Of a DNA stretch of 64,000 bases, positions 1 to 13,435 are shown one piece after another (the stretch's first letter is position 1; every line of letters begins with the position of its first letter). Position numbers and translations under genes: made by a program. This DNA is from Neodiprion pinetum (lineage: Eukaryota; Arthropoda; Insecta; Hymenoptera; Diprionidae). The notes under the pieces are model-generated. The model had not been told where the DNA came from. It did no database searches and saw only the letters and a program-made list of their open reading frames with translations. Location of the stretch: the NCBI RefSeq assembly GCF_021155775.2, contig NC_060236.1:25558238-25622237 (forward strand), written 5' to 3'.

Positions 1-324
1 ATTTTGATTATTTAATATGCAAAGTTCTAAACAAGCTGTGAAATACATCCGCTTTAATGAAAGTAAATTCTTAAACGTGTTAGCTGTAGGTTTTAGCATT
101 CACTTCCAAATTAAGGGCTGAGAATAAATACTGAGTTTACTCATTCACTTTTTACCAATTAATCTTCTTATGTAAAACGGACAATAATTTTGAATGGGTA
201 AGTTAATGCTGATTCTTATTCTCTCCATTCCATTTCACTTTTCCATTATAGACATGTTGCGTTTATTTTCCTCTTTTCGAAGATGGACTATTGATGATAA
301 TAATAATAAATAAATTAGGCAAAC
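1..324 (-). other. Intron of the P5CR gene (runs off the edge)
   Basis: AT-rich sequence downstream of the exon 3 donor. I see no further P5CR-like coding segment, so the next exon lies outside the window. Confidence 0.6.
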
Positions 325-1439
325 CTTTTCTAGGGCAGCCAGAGACACACCCATCGCGATTGATAGCGTTAACTTTCGCGGGCTGTTCTTCAACTCCGAA
401 AGTACCGCAGGGGCGACCTGTGGCTTCACCGCAAGGATCAGAACATCGCCGTGTTCAGCGATCGTCCGGTTCTCGAAGATCGCTCGCGCACCAATATCCT
501 ACACAAAATCTTGTGTCATTAGTTATAGTAGCAGTCGAAAAGCTGAATGATAAAGTAGCTGTTATTGATAGTCACCGTTACGGAAATTGCTATTTTATGA
601 TTGCAGTGTTGCATCAAAATTTGGAACAAAGTATCAATCATAAGTTATTAGCAGTAGGTATATGGCCGATGATACCGCTATCCGATATGATAACAGAGGA
701 GTTCAGAATTTTATCAAGCATGAATAACATTATTGTTCGTACAAATGTTGTATAAATGATACTTTCGACGTTTAGCAATGGATATGCGGTATATGATTCA
801 AGTATACTGAACATCACTTGACAAACACACTCACAATAATCACAGACAGCAATCTATGGATAAATAATCTGAACATTAGAGCCACAAATATTGTTATTAT
901 AGGGAATTGTTGGTGAGTTCAATCACATCGCGAATTTTATTCAAACTTCACGATTAACTCCAAACACTGAATTGCTGTTCTGCACGTACTTCGTTCGCGA
1001 TACAGACTTCAATACTCTGCACTATTACAAGCCAGTAATTTTAGATAAAAGTGTTCAAGGGTAAGACCAAAACGCGACGACATTTACAGGAGATGATGTG
1101 AGTTATACATATATCACTCTAATATCGGTAACTTTGATTAGATTGATTTTTTTACCGCAGGATAAATCATTTGATAATAACATATCACTGTGATAAATTA
1201 CTCTGTCGCAGTAGAAAAATCTGAAGGCATAGTAACCTGGAAGGCTTTTATGCTGTCAGCATCGTTTGGGAGACAACTGGCCAAAACCAACTCTGCCTTG
1301 GTCAATCCTAGACAGAAGAAGAATCCATTATGACTCGGTATTTAAGAAACGTTGAAACTTGGACCTCACCGGCTCCTATAAATCCCTTGACCAAAGCTTG
1401 AGCCATTTTACCGGCTCCACAGAATCCGATCTTCAACAT
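325..1439 (-). CDS. P5cr: Pyrroline-5-carboxylate reductase, 5' exons (partial)
   Basis: Three spliced exons on the minus strand, 1439-1370, 1307-1237 and 498-325, join in phase into about 105 residues. The product starts MLKIGFCGAGKMAQALVKG, the N-terminal Rossmann dinucleotide-binding loop (GxGxMA) of P5C reductases, and later has DVLILAVKPQVAPAVLSEL and the AMGVSLAALEK stretch, which match the family's 'AVKP' strand and 'AAGVS' segment. The enzyme reduces pyrroline-5-carboxylate to proline with NAD(P)H. Borders are G|GTGAGG, CAG|GTTACT and AAG|GTTTGC donors with TAG acceptors, and exon lengths (70, 71, 174) fit the phases exactly. The ATG is the first codon of the conserved beta strand. 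The catalytic and dimerisation C-terminal half is not in the window: after the donor at 324 nothing recognisable follows, so the gene continues past the left edge. Which P5CR paralogue it is cannot be told. Confidence 0.9.
499..1236 (-). other. Intron 2 of the P5CR gene
   Basis: A 738-base intron between exons 2 and 3. No coding or repeat signal recognised. A plus-strand open frame at 291-755 overlaps exon 3 and is its shadow. Confidence 0.75.
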
Positions 1440-4400
1440 TTTATAACTCAAAGTACACCGATCGTCAAGCAAAATCGATAGTCAAAAACACGAGAACTGA
1501 GAGCTTCGGTAATAATTATTCTGAAACGGGGCGATATTCGTGCAGCAAGTAGAACTGCGCGTGGATAACTGAACCTCAAGGTCTGCGATTTGTAATCTTA
1601 CTGTTGTGGAAACTCTGCGCTATGCTGCCGCAGACAGACTGTAAAGTAGTAAATTCATCTGTTCGATGAGCAGCATCGTGTAGCTTAAGTAATTCAATCA
1701 ATTCCAATAACATGATGATTGGGTAACAGAACATCGTCGTATAATGTAAAACTAGCAAGTCTTGAACTGGAGCTATAATATTGTCAGGCAAAAAACTCTG
1801 TCCAAAATGTTTCCATTTCCATTTTAGCCAAGATAGCTGCTCATTCTAAAAGGAATCAATATTCATACGAAACCCATATAGCGTCTGTCAATTATTTATC
1901 GCATTGCATTGATAAGCTGTTATCTAAGACAAGCAACGAGCAGAACTTTTAATCCAATAAACTGATAATGACAGTCTCTGAGTTATCTGTTGTAAGGAGT
2001 CCCTGAGCTCTCGGCGGTGGATAGCTCAGTGGTACACAGTTTAATGATACACATAAATAAACGACCGATGACATTTTGGCCCCGAGCAATGCGGTGCATA
2101 AAAATTACTTTATAGCTTGTGGAATTCTGGCACACTGGAAATATTGTACATGGTAACTATATTTTACACGAAAATAGACACTTTCTAGTTTCTACATTCA
2201 AAATTCTCGCATTTTACCAAATTAATTTCTATAGCATTAATGTCAAAATGACGCGTTGTAATTTTCTTTTTGTAAGTACAACCTGCTCAGAGAGGTTCAG
2301 CTCAATCGGCGAAATCAGAATTGGTGATAAACATTAATGTCAAACATCAGGGAAACTTATACTTGGACAGTTCGTAATTTTATCGGTAAAACATCGTGGG
2401 GTCCTGGGTCCTGGGGACGCGCTCAGGAGTAAGAGAGGAGACGAAACTTTGGAATACAAAGTTGGGCCAGATTTCAGCACAGAGTTAGTAATACAGATTT
2501 TTGCCACTCATTACGTCCATGTTCTTTGGTCGTTCAACTATTATGATTTTTGAGTGTAACCAAGTGTTGATAGTTGTCAAGGTTACATGTTTTCAATGGC
2601 TGAAGAACACATTTTCACATTTGGTAAAAGAACAACGAACACAAATTTTTGAAGAAGAGAAAGAGCCTCCGAGTCAATATTAGTAATTTAAAAATAATCC
2701 TATTGGAGGAGGTGCCTGAACCAAAAATCAATACTTTCCATTGTTAATATCGGGATATTGCCACACATTGAGAATAGTAAATACTGGAATTACAAACCAT
2801 AGCATATACCTATATCACCTTTTATTTATCAGACTGGCATCGTTAAATATTTAATTTTACAACTATGCACTAATGATTATTATTATCAAAAATGATAAAC
2901 TTGAAGTTTCCAATGGGAAAATATAAAATCTGTTTCTCATCATCTCAAAGTTGTAGCCAACGCTATAATCTCAAAATTCGAATGGTAACCTGACAGATTG
3001 TGAAATATCACTGGGATAGTATGTGAGTTTCGATAACTTGGGCTGCAGCCTTGATGTATGTACACGACAACATAACTACGCTACTTTCCTATGAAATGAC
3101 AGAGTGATCACGCGCTTTCGCGGCTTCGAAGGTCCTTCTCACGGCTCCAGAACCTTTCGGAATTGAACGTCGCGTCAAAAACCATTGCATGCGACTTCTT
3201 AACGTCAAGTCGAAAAACTTGGCGGGAGATTCCGAGAACTGTTTATCAGATGAAATTCCGAGAATTCATTCAGGGTAGTTGCAAGCTTCCCAACGTCTTA
3301 CCTCCCCTCGGAACCTCTCTATCGTTGGTCATCAGAGGGATGGAAGAATCTTCCCGAAGCTGACTCACGATAAAGAAACCTTGCTCAAGTTGACACGTGC
3401 GAGGTTTCGGGGATGAACGGTTGAAGATTCGCGGTTGTGCCCGGTAATGCAGTTTCTCGAGCTTGCTAAATGACTATGGTAACGTAGAGTGTAGTTCTGG
3501 GGGATTTCTTACTATGAAGGCAAGACTTAAAACATATGTATACTACGGAGGTAGCTTACTCATGCCGTCAACCTCGCGAAAACTGTGGCCGTAGTGATGA
3601 GAGAGCGAGATGTATGTATGCACTAGATACTCCGTCTCTCTCACTCTGCATTTAATTGGCCGAGAGGAATCGTATCGGCCGAAAAGGTTGTAGAGCGAGA
3701 GAGATAAGTTTTACACATGGCATAACTGCTCTATCTCACTCTTTCGTCACACTTTCTGGACACGCGGGGCTACCGCTAGTAGTACACAAGGGGTGAATTG
3801 TATTTGATGATTTTAAAAACTATGATAACGTAGAAACAAGTTATAACTTTTGTTTTTCTTGCTAACAAAAATCCACTTAGTGAATCACCGAAAAACCAGT
3901 CTCTTTATTTTAGCCACGGAAGAGTAGGAATTTGGCGTATGAGTATGTCAATCTTTTTTTTTTTTTATTGTTGAAATAGCCTTGCCCTATTTCAAAGCAC
4001 GGCTTCTTCTTGTTATAAGTTTTACATTTTTGGCTGGTCTAAGGGTGTTACCAGGAATAACAAGCTAATTGTTCACTTTACTTTTTCAAATTGTCATTAT
4101 ACTCAGTAATATACATGCTAGCAGATTATTCGTAGTTCAGATTTTAACTCACGCACATTCATCAGTTCAGATTTACATTTATTTTTACAAACCTAATATT
4201 TATATCCAGTGTATAATTAGGATAATTTTGCGAATAATTTACAACATAAGCTGACTCGAAAATTTATTTCAAATCACTGGTCGAATATAAGTACCGAATC
4301 AAAGTATGTGGCACGCACGCATGTGTGCATTTCCAAACTTGCATAATCTAACTTCGCAATTTCAATACATAATAAAAATGAAATTTCTTGCCCTCGTTGA

Positions 4401-5611
4401 AAAGCATTCTCTTTGAATGTATTTTTTGTTTTTTGTGACATCGTCAGCAGAATTTGCATACAATACAATACGATATTCATGTTATAAATTGTTTAAAATT
4501 TACGACAATACAAAACTCTTAAGTACTATGACAATGTTCATTTGGTAATAATACACAAGTGCTAGCTGCAACGAGCAAACAAGATATTTATATCAAAATT
4601 ATATGGGGTTATACTCTCTGCGGATATCGAAAGAACAGTAATATCTTCTAGAACAGTTGACGTTGATTCGTGGTCGACTCTGAAAGTGTCCAGCCGGTCC
4701 GGCCCGTAGAACGTGGTAGAACGGGAGAGACAGAGAGAATTTGAGACTACGGACTTAGAAACTACTACTTTTCTCTTTCTAATAAACACCTGTATCTTCC
4801 GTACTCTAATGATTCTAATCATATATGTCTACGCTCAATTCACGGTTACGGTCGGTAAGGATGAGGCAGGTATGTAATAGATGCAAAATTACATGCATTT
4901 TCGATGAAGCAAAGACGCGTTCACATTGACGTAGAACCGTTATCATAGTTTAGTGGTAGACGTGTGGTAGATTAATTAAAACATATGGCGCACCTTGAAC
5001 AGCTATGAGACTCGCTGAACACAAGTTATTACTAGTTTAACGGTGAGAACCCTGGCCACCGTCTAACTATGGTAAATGGGCTTTCTTTCCTACCGACGAC
5101 GCCTAATTAGATAACCTAACCCTAGCTTTTCGATAGGACAACTCATCTTTCCACGATATCTAACCAATGCCTGCCGTCCGCGACCGATGTTCGTGAAATC
5201 GGAACCTCTATCCCTCCGTAAAGAATTTTTTTAACTGAGAAAACTGAGCTACTCGGTACCTCATCGTCCGGTGCTTAGGAAACTAGAGAGGTCCGTGAGC
5301 CCATTGACAGTATCATCAGAAAAAAGAAAATCCTTATGTCGTGAACAATACGATCCTAGGTTGGCAATTTGGCACATCCGAGACAGAGAATTTACATGCA
5401 GATACAATCGTGGATTCGCGTGGATCGTCTGTCAAGTCTTGAACTGGGAATGACGATGTTTTCCTCGCTTCGTGTTCATCAATTCGTAAATTATGAACCC
5501 TGAACGGACGCGAATTCGGCTCTCGTTCCTGGTTCGTAGCCCGAGGACCGCGACAAGCGCAACGTTGAGAAGGCTTTCAAAGGAATTCCGTGCCTTGGTC
5601 TCTTGATCAAC
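1440..5611. other. Intergenic region between divergent P5CR and ZAD-ZnF genes
   Basis: About 4.2 kb with no gene I can support. It must hold the promoters of both neighbours. The part at about 3100-3800 is less AT-rich and CpG-richer, with repeated GAGAG/CTCTC tracts, and could contain untranslated exons or a promoter. A minus-strand frame of 86 codons at 4562-4822 has no recognisable family. A tRNA-like A-box string near 2018-2033 has no matching B box. Confidence 0.5.
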
Positions 5612-8606
5612 ATGGCTGTGATCGAGGAATTCAGCGAGCTGTGCCGACTCTGCGCTGGTAAGACGAGTCTCAGCCTCGGTCTTCCGATTTTCGAGACCGA
5701 AGGTGAAATCCGGCACATAGACGAAAAAATTTCCGCCTGTCTTCCTGTCCAGGTAAGTGGCGATTCTGTCCGACCCGACTTCGCATTACCGCCTAACCCA
5801 ACTCTAAATTGTCCTAATTGTCTCACTCTCCAGATCTCCATGACGGACAAGCTGCCAAAATTGGTTTGCCAGGAATGCGCTTACAAGTTGGATCAGCTGT
5901 ACAACTTCAGAGAGAAGTGTCTTCACACAGAGGGGATGTTCGTCGCCATGCTCAAGGGTGTTCATGTCGATGACAGTCATTTCAAGGAAGGTTGCGGGGA
6001 TTCTGATCAAATGCAGACCATGCAAGTGATGGATGACATGGATCTCGCCGGCGGGGAACAGGTTGTTTCTCAGGAGGAGATGTGTCAGCATGGCGGGGAA
6101 ATTCAAGTTGCTGGTATAGAGCTAGATGGTGATACAGTACGAATGGTTGACCAGCACATACGTGACATGCAGGATGAGGTAGGTAGGAAAACATTATAGT
6201 ATTGAAATACTCAGAACAGCTTGAAAAAAATGGTTCACACTGAATAGAACTCTTAGCTGTGCACTTTTTTCATCACTAATCACTTGTATAAAATACACTT
6301 CCAAATGTAGATATCAATGTGCAGTTCGTTTACAATGAAAAAGTAAATTACGGAACGACAGTCTTCTAAAATCAAAGTTATCCTCCCTTACATATTCCTT
6401 AGTCTGCTCTACTTATTCTCAATGATATTACTTAAGGAGCTACTGATTGGATCTCAAAAATTAGTTCCGTATTTCTTTCCAATTAACGTTCTTCATGCAT
6501 TATAATTCTACAGATACGTGTACAAAGAAATCAGAAAGTAGTGTAAGAGTTCATTATATAGCTCTTATATAATATCTTTGAAAAAATTCTGCAAACTTAG
6601 AGCTGATCAACTCTTTATAATTACCATGTTCTTTTTATCGATTACCTAACTTCATACTGATATTTGTTCAGGAAGCTTGGCAATCTTAAAAGTATCCATT
6701 ACAGGTCTCTACTCAGCAGCTCACGATGCATCTAGAAGGAGATGTGACGGTCGTAAGTAACCTGACAGTCGAGACGGACCTCAGCCAACTGGACATAAAC
6801 TATGTGACATCAATCAGTCCACAGAATCAAGACTGTCACGACACATGCCAAATGGAACGGGTACAATTCTGCAAGGATATAAAATTTGAACCTGTTATTG
6901 TGAAGGATGAATATCATAGGCTGCAAGAACGACTCTCTACAGAATGTTCAACAGAAGCTAATGAGACTGACGTTAGTATTAATAACTTGGATGCATCATT
7001 ACTAGTTCAGAAAAACTTCTCGAAGCTTATACTAAACTTCAATAACAATTTATTTTTAGAATCAATTGAGCTAGTGTTAGGTCTTACATTATTTGCAAAA
7101 ACTTCATTAAATTTTTGAAATCTCATAAATATTTTATAATTACAGGAAAGAGAAAATCGCATGCACCAACCAGACAGTGATAGTGATAGCGAGGTCGATG
7201 CATCAGTCGAGAACGAGATGGAGACACGAACTGAGGATGGAACTGAGGATCCCTTGCAAGCCGGGATAGCCCCGTCAACAAGTGGACGTAGTAATCTAAG
7301 TAGCAATGCAAGCGAGACACCTGTGGAATATACTAAATCAGCTAAAGCATCACTGCTGCAAGCAATTCTGACCAATCCCAGTATAGATGAGGCAGGTAAC
7401 AGTTGGTATGTCTGTCGTTTGTGCAACGAAGCTGCCACAGAACCTCCCAGTCTTGCGCAGCACTTTGAGGTTCATTTTTGCAGCTGCGCATGTGGCATAT
7501 ACTACACCAGTGTCGAGGCTCTGAATATCCATAAGCAGCACTGCCAGACGAGTAAAAGCAAAGAGGTATTATGCACAAGTGAGCCATGCAACGATATTGC
7601 GACGAATCCAGAGGAGCAAAAGAAGCCTGGAACAACAGCTAGACAAAAGTGGACACCAAAAATTTGTACAGAGTGTGGAAAACAGTACAGAACTAATTAC
7701 AAACTTCAAGAACACATGCGAAAGCACACTGGTGAGAAACCGTTTCAATGCCTACTTTGTGAGAAGGCCTTTCGTAGTAAAATCGGTCTCGCACAGCACA
7801 CTGCAACACATACAGGACAGTTTGATTACACTTGCTCAACTTGCGGCAAAGGATTCCAGTGCAAAAGCTACCTCATAGTACACCAGCGTGTGCACTCAGA
7901 CTTAAAACCATATCCTTGCAGCACATGTGGCCAGAACTTCAAGACGAAACAGTCGCTGCTAGATCATCAAAATCGGCACCTGGGTGTTAAGCCATATATG
8001 TGCGACATATGCGGTAAGGGATTCATAACGAAAGGACTGTGCAAAAGCCATCAGAAAATCCATTCAGGAAAGGATAATCGTCAGTATCCTTGCATGGTCT
8101 GCAATAAACTATTTGTTAGTAAAAGCTACCTGAATACCCACCTTCGTATTCATACTGGTGAAAAACCGTACAAATGTGAGGTATGCGGAAAGGGTTTCCT
8201 CACAAGGGTCGACCTCAAAATTCACTCCACAATGCACACCGGTGAGAAGAGTTTTGTATGTGAGATGTGTGGCAAAGCGTTTGCCCGTCGTGCGGCTCTC
8301 CGATGCCATCGTCGATCGCACACCGGCGAGCGGCCCTACAGATGCGACGTATGTGGAAAAACATTCACCCAGTTCAGTCCTATGGCGATACATAAACGTC
8401 TTCACACTGGTGAACGTCCATATGAATGCGATATTTGTCGCAAGGCGTTTGTATCCCGGTCTACTATGATGTGCCATCGCAAGAAGCACCATCTGCCATC
8501 AACTACAGATCAGAAGGAGGAGGTGTCTGACCAAGTCATGGAAATTATATCGACTGAGATTGTGGTCAGGGGGTCCCACGATGGAATACAGATAACTGCT
8601 GATTGA
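5612..8606 (+). CDS. ZAD-domain C2H2 zinc-finger transcription factor
   Basis: Four exons, 5612-5752, 5834-6178, 6705-6971 and 7146-8606, all joined in phase 0, give about 736 residues. The N-terminus is a ZAD (zinc-finger-associated domain): CRLC at residues 11-14 and CQEC at 59-62 supply the four zinc ligands, and the region between and after them fits the dimerising ZAD fold. The middle (residues 100-335) is acidic and low in complexity and carries the SUMO-type motifs IKFE and VKDE. From about residue 339 there are two atypical N-terminal fingers and then ten canonical C2H2 fingers, several with TGEKP-type linkers. This is a nuclear DNA-binding regulator whose target is unknown. The start is the ATG just before the ZAD, and an in-frame upstream TTG is not needed. 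The exon 3 donor (GAC|GTTAGT) is the weakest join. The intron phase (0) differs from that of the downstream finger array, so this is not simply another member of it. Confidence 0.9.
6179..6704 (+). other. Intron 2 of the ZAD-ZnF gene
   Basis: A 526-base AT-rich intron with donor GAG|GTAGGT and acceptor TTACAG. No other signal seen. Confidence 0.8.
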
Positions 8607-11600
8607 ACCTGTGTACAGATAAACTGTAAAAAAATAATACGAAAATGGGGGTGATCAGGGCAACAGGAAAACCCAGAGTCAACTCTATATCAGAATCATG
8701 TGTCTAGAAGAGTTCAGTATCTGAACGGAAGTTTCTAATAACGTGAGTTAGCTACAACAATGAACTATCTTTGAAAATATCATCATGTTGAAATAAGGAA
8801 TTTGTAAAATAATGTCCTCATGTTTCTGCCAGAGTCTAAAGGTACTGATATATTGGTTAGCCAATACTGAACAGTGAAAACTTATGCATGTGACTTTCCA
8901 GATTGAAAATGTAAATGTCTCGTCCTTAAGATACATATGTTGGCGATACTGTGTCCCATGTCCTTAAAAAATTATTTTACGAGAGATGTGACTGACGAAT
9001 AATTGGCAATGTTTATTAATATATTGGGAATATCTGTTGAAACAGATCTTATTCAGCCACACAGTCACTGCCTACGCCAACCACGTGTACAATTTTTATC
9101 CGATCTGAGCATAACAAACAAATGCTGCCGATCAAAAGTTGCGTATGTGTTGGTGCGAATTGTGACTGTGTGGCTTGGAATGATCTCTTCGAACAGACAT
9201 TCACGGTATGCATAGAATGTTGCAGGACTAGAGCTTAAAATTGGTAAACCTACCGCGTACCCAATACAAGTTTCCCTGCAGAGAACTTATTTTTATAAAA
9301 ACTAAGTTGCTTCGATTTTCTATCTTCATATTATTAAAAAAACGAAATTCTTTTAATTGGACCTCAAACATATATATGTATAGTATGTATCGTAGATAAC
9401 TCAAAGTATTGAGCTATAGTAAAGTAACAATAATAATAAGAAGAACAGTAATTTTGAATTTGCACATCTAGTGATAATCTCTAAAATTACTATGGTTCTG
9501 ATAATTGGAAACGTGATAAACAAAATAATCATAAAACGAAAATGACAAGACTACCATTTATGGTGTGGTAACCATCCACTTCATTGTTTGCTCGATAGTG
9601 AATTTTTTGAAAAGACAAAATGACATTCACTACATTTGTATGACTAGGAATGTGTATACGTAAATTCCTTGTACATATACATACATACTGTGTACAAATG
9701 ATTTGCTACACAAACAAGTAAACTCATCGTGATACTTAATAGCAAATATACATTCATTGAAATGACTTGACAGATTTTGTACTAGTAGATATTTTTGCGC
9801 ATATTTGCCGTTTGTTATCGTGCTAAACGTATAATACAGTAGATTGTGCATCAAGGTGGTAAAGAAGATCTGTTAACGCTGAGTAGAAGTGTGCAATATC
9901 AGTCGTAGGTGGGCTTGCGCGCGAGCTGAAGGCAAATATTGCAAATACCCGTGGCGAACAAGACTTTACCTACATGTTGCTCAGGATACTTTATGTAACA
10001 AAAGTATGGTTTACAAGTTTTTTTTTTTATAGCAGAGTATAAAAAAGAGCACTTTTCAGTACTAGGACGTAAAAGTGCACAATTCTGTATTCCGATGCTC
10101 TTCTTTTGTACTGTTGCTGAAACGATTACTTGACGTACGTAACGCAGGCAAAAAAAGCCTTGTAAACCATATTGTTATATAAAATAATTTTCATATATCT
10201 ATACATTTAACGATATTACCTGAAAATTGATCCCTTAAGGCATCGCGGTAGGATTACGCTAGAATTTTTTTATTTATTTTTTTTTTTTTTATTAATATTA
10301 TCGTTATTTCAAACGCCAAATTTACGAATTGTAAGATTATCCAAGGCACAAATCTATGGCCAATAAGTGAGGCATTATATAAATTTTACGAACCAGTGTT
10401 TCAGTTCTACAATTTTTTCTGCTATCGTAAATTATGTACTGACATACATTTCAAATTGATAAAATGAAAATAAAGACCCAATCATGTATTATTTTTAAAA
10501 CTATCCATTGATTTTTCAATCTTGTTCATTTGGTACATTCATTTAATAAAAGTTGCAGTTTATACGTTTCATCGAATTACAACTTCATCATATGCAGCGT
10601 AATAATATAGATGTACAATAATAAAGATGATCAAATGTTCATAAAAATATGCAATTAATGAGAAAATGATGCTGAAAAAAAATAGCTTCTCTCAATAAAT
10701 TATGTTTATTTGGTGATAAAACTCAATGAACTACACTAACTAATATATTGATTTAATAATCGTCACCTTCTGGTCATACTTATCTACATTATCTTTAGGC
10801 AATGCGATGCTTTGTACAATGCTTTTTTTTTTCTTTTTTCATTGACCATACATTTATGTCGCGTGTATGTATGTGTATACATGTTCCACATGCATATTAT
10901 TATATGTATATCATTTGTGCAACACGGTAATGAAGTGAACATCATGTCTGGTTAGGAGCTTTCAGCGTCCAGCAGCGCAATTCTGATTTTCACTTTAGCG
11001 TTAACAAGTAATGTTGCCTGTACATAACATAAATTGTGGACTTGAGTTGAGTTAATATCACTCACTACGGCATTAGTGTAATCCAAAGTGACAACCCAGG
11101 GATTGATGTTTGGATTATGATTACTGTTGTTAAAAATATACAGGCCAAAAAATCTTTGTAATTTCCAATGATTTTCGTTGAAGTGTTGAACAACATCTGC
11201 GGCCCCTAAACATTCACTAAAAATTTTTACTAACACTGTCGAACTACATCGATACAACGAGTGCACATAGTCTCGTCCAATGGTGCAAAGTGCGCATACC
11301 TAATCACACTACAATTTACGACTTCCGCTTCTGATTAGTTTTGCGTGATGTAATGGGTAATGCGAAATTACGAAATTTGATGTAGAATAATATTCTGCCA
11401 TGGCTTTTTGCCATCATTACTGGATATATGAAACGTGCAAGTCTTGATATCATATGTATATGATCGTTTTTTGGTCCAGAAACATAAATATTCTCACGTT
11501 GTCATTACTAACTTAAAAGTGTCATATATTCATATTAAAATAGTAAACACTACACGTGGTATTGCAATTATTTAAAACTACGACGTGGAAAATAAATTAC

Positions 11601-13435
11601 GAATGGTTTATACACTGGCCACAGTGTTGGTAATCTTTTTGTTGAAGATCTTGATCAATATTTACTGGAACATGTTATGTTATAATTGTGACGCAACAAC
11701 GCAGCAATAACGCACACAAGGCAACACAAATGAACTTAAATACGTTACTCGAACCAACCGCGGGGTATATAATAGGTAACGCAACAAATTAGCCCATCAG
11801 TCTTTCTCTCATTTCACTTATCTGTCATGGTTCATTTCCTTTTAGTACTCAGTCGTATACCTAATACACGCGTATTTTAAGAAAACCTCTATCTACGGCG
11901 ACATTTGCCTCTTGCATACCTACATAAAAAGCTCCAGATAGCAGTGTTGCTCATGCTAGATTATACATATATCTACAAACTACTTTGTGACACCGAATAC
12001 GTAAAATGATAAATCAACGCGGATTAAATCGGACCGCGTATCACGACGACGGCATTAAAATATCCTAAGGATAATTGAATTTAATATAACATACCGGCGG
12101 CAAACACTGCTTTCCTGTAACTTTCCTCCTATACCTAAGTTTATGTCAAAGTATTACAGTCAATAGTCTTAATTTTCTACAACATGAATAATATTTTTAC
12201 CCGAACTTAACCGTCTAATAATAACAGACAGTGAATACTAGTATGCAACAGTAGCGTAAAATTGAAGGTGAAACTTAAAAAAGGCTGTAAGTTTCATTTT
12301 TGTGTTAAAAGGTACTTACAGTTTTTTTAATTATCCTCTTCAATTTACAAAAGTCGTTGATATTGCTGCGAAGGTAAATAGTGTATGTGTTGATAGATAT
12401 CTATCTCAATCAATTGATTCACAAGAGATTGTTTTATTTCAGATATCATTTCAAGATTTATCAAATAGATTTTTCATAATGAACTCGTACCGTGGTATTG
12501 AAGATTAAAACAATGCAGAAAAAAACGGAATTTTATTTTTGAACTGCTTTCGTCTGTAATCGTAGTTATCACTATAATGCATCGTAAATGTAGGTAATTG
12601 AAACTTCAATCAATAGTAAATGAACTATGTTCTAAGGGAATGAAAATTATTGACGTGTTTGTATAACTTAAGGCATGTAGTTAACTGAAAAATGATAAGC
12701 CAGTGAATTGTTTCATACAAACGGTACCGATTCTTGAAAAGATAGTTATTTATTTAACGAATCAGCTTTAGCTATTACCGTAACCATTCCATTTTGTAAT
12801 CTATATTCTCATTCGAATTTCGAATTAGAATCTTTGAAAACATTCGGTATTCCTCGAGTTGCGAGAATTCACTTCACTTGCGATCACCTACAACCATATT
12901 GTACAAATTATCAATATTACACCCAACCCGCATAAACAAATAAAGCTCCTACAAGTGATAATAACAATAATTAACTAAACCGAGACAATGCCAAAAAATT
13001 TTCTGTCAGTAGCGTCGCACCATAGTCTATCACGTTTCATCGAATCATTTGTGTCATGAGGATGAGGCACTCTACACATACATTTGATTCAATTTTTTTT
13101 TTTCATCGATACGATCAAAGATCCTGTGGACAGAAGTTGAAATCATTGATCTCAATGTGCAATTGAATTTCATGATATGACGCAACAGCGTCGCACGTCT
13201 CTCGGCACCATTTTTATTGCTTGGAGAATAGGCCAGCAAAAATAGGCATTTACCGACGTGAAGTAGAGCGAGGTACGTGTTCCTTCTTCAATTCAACAGT
13301 GGAGGGTGCTGGTGATTTATATTGAGCGTGTAACCCTGAAATAAATGGGTAGGAATTCATATATTGCACTTCGATCATGGTCTACTTATTCGTTTCTTGG
13401 CTGGATTGACCATTGAATTAAAGTAACTTACAATG
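8607..13435. other. 3' UTRs and intergenic sequence between convergent genes
   Basis: About 4.8 kb between the convergent ZAD-ZnF (plus) and TMCC (minus) stop codons. It must contain both 3' UTRs. It is AT-rich with several poly-T runs (for example 10267-10291). The only longer frame is an unrecognised 104-residue minus-strand one at 10952-11266. An inverted-repeat element sits at about 9997-10180. Confidence 0.55.
10005..10171. repeat. Small inverted-repeat (MITE-like) element
   Basis: A 13-base arm TATGGTTTACAAG at 10005-10017 is repeated as its exact reverse complement at 10159-10171. Each arm is followed inward by an A or T run. Inside lie two further inverted pairs: GCACTTTT with AAAAGTGC, and AAGAGCA with TGCTCTT. 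There is no coding capacity. The layout fits a short non-autonomous DNA transposon, or simply a folded 3' UTR segment. No target-site duplication is clear. Confidence 0.4.

Noticed and set aside
291..755. 154-codon plus-strand open frame at the left edge
   Set aside because: It lies over P5CR exon 3 and its intron on the other strand and has no family resemblance.
2010..2090. tRNA-like A box (TAGCTCAGTGGT)
   Set aside because: No B box (GGTTCGAnTCC) and no foldable acceptor stem within 90 bases. At most a tRNA or SINE scrap.
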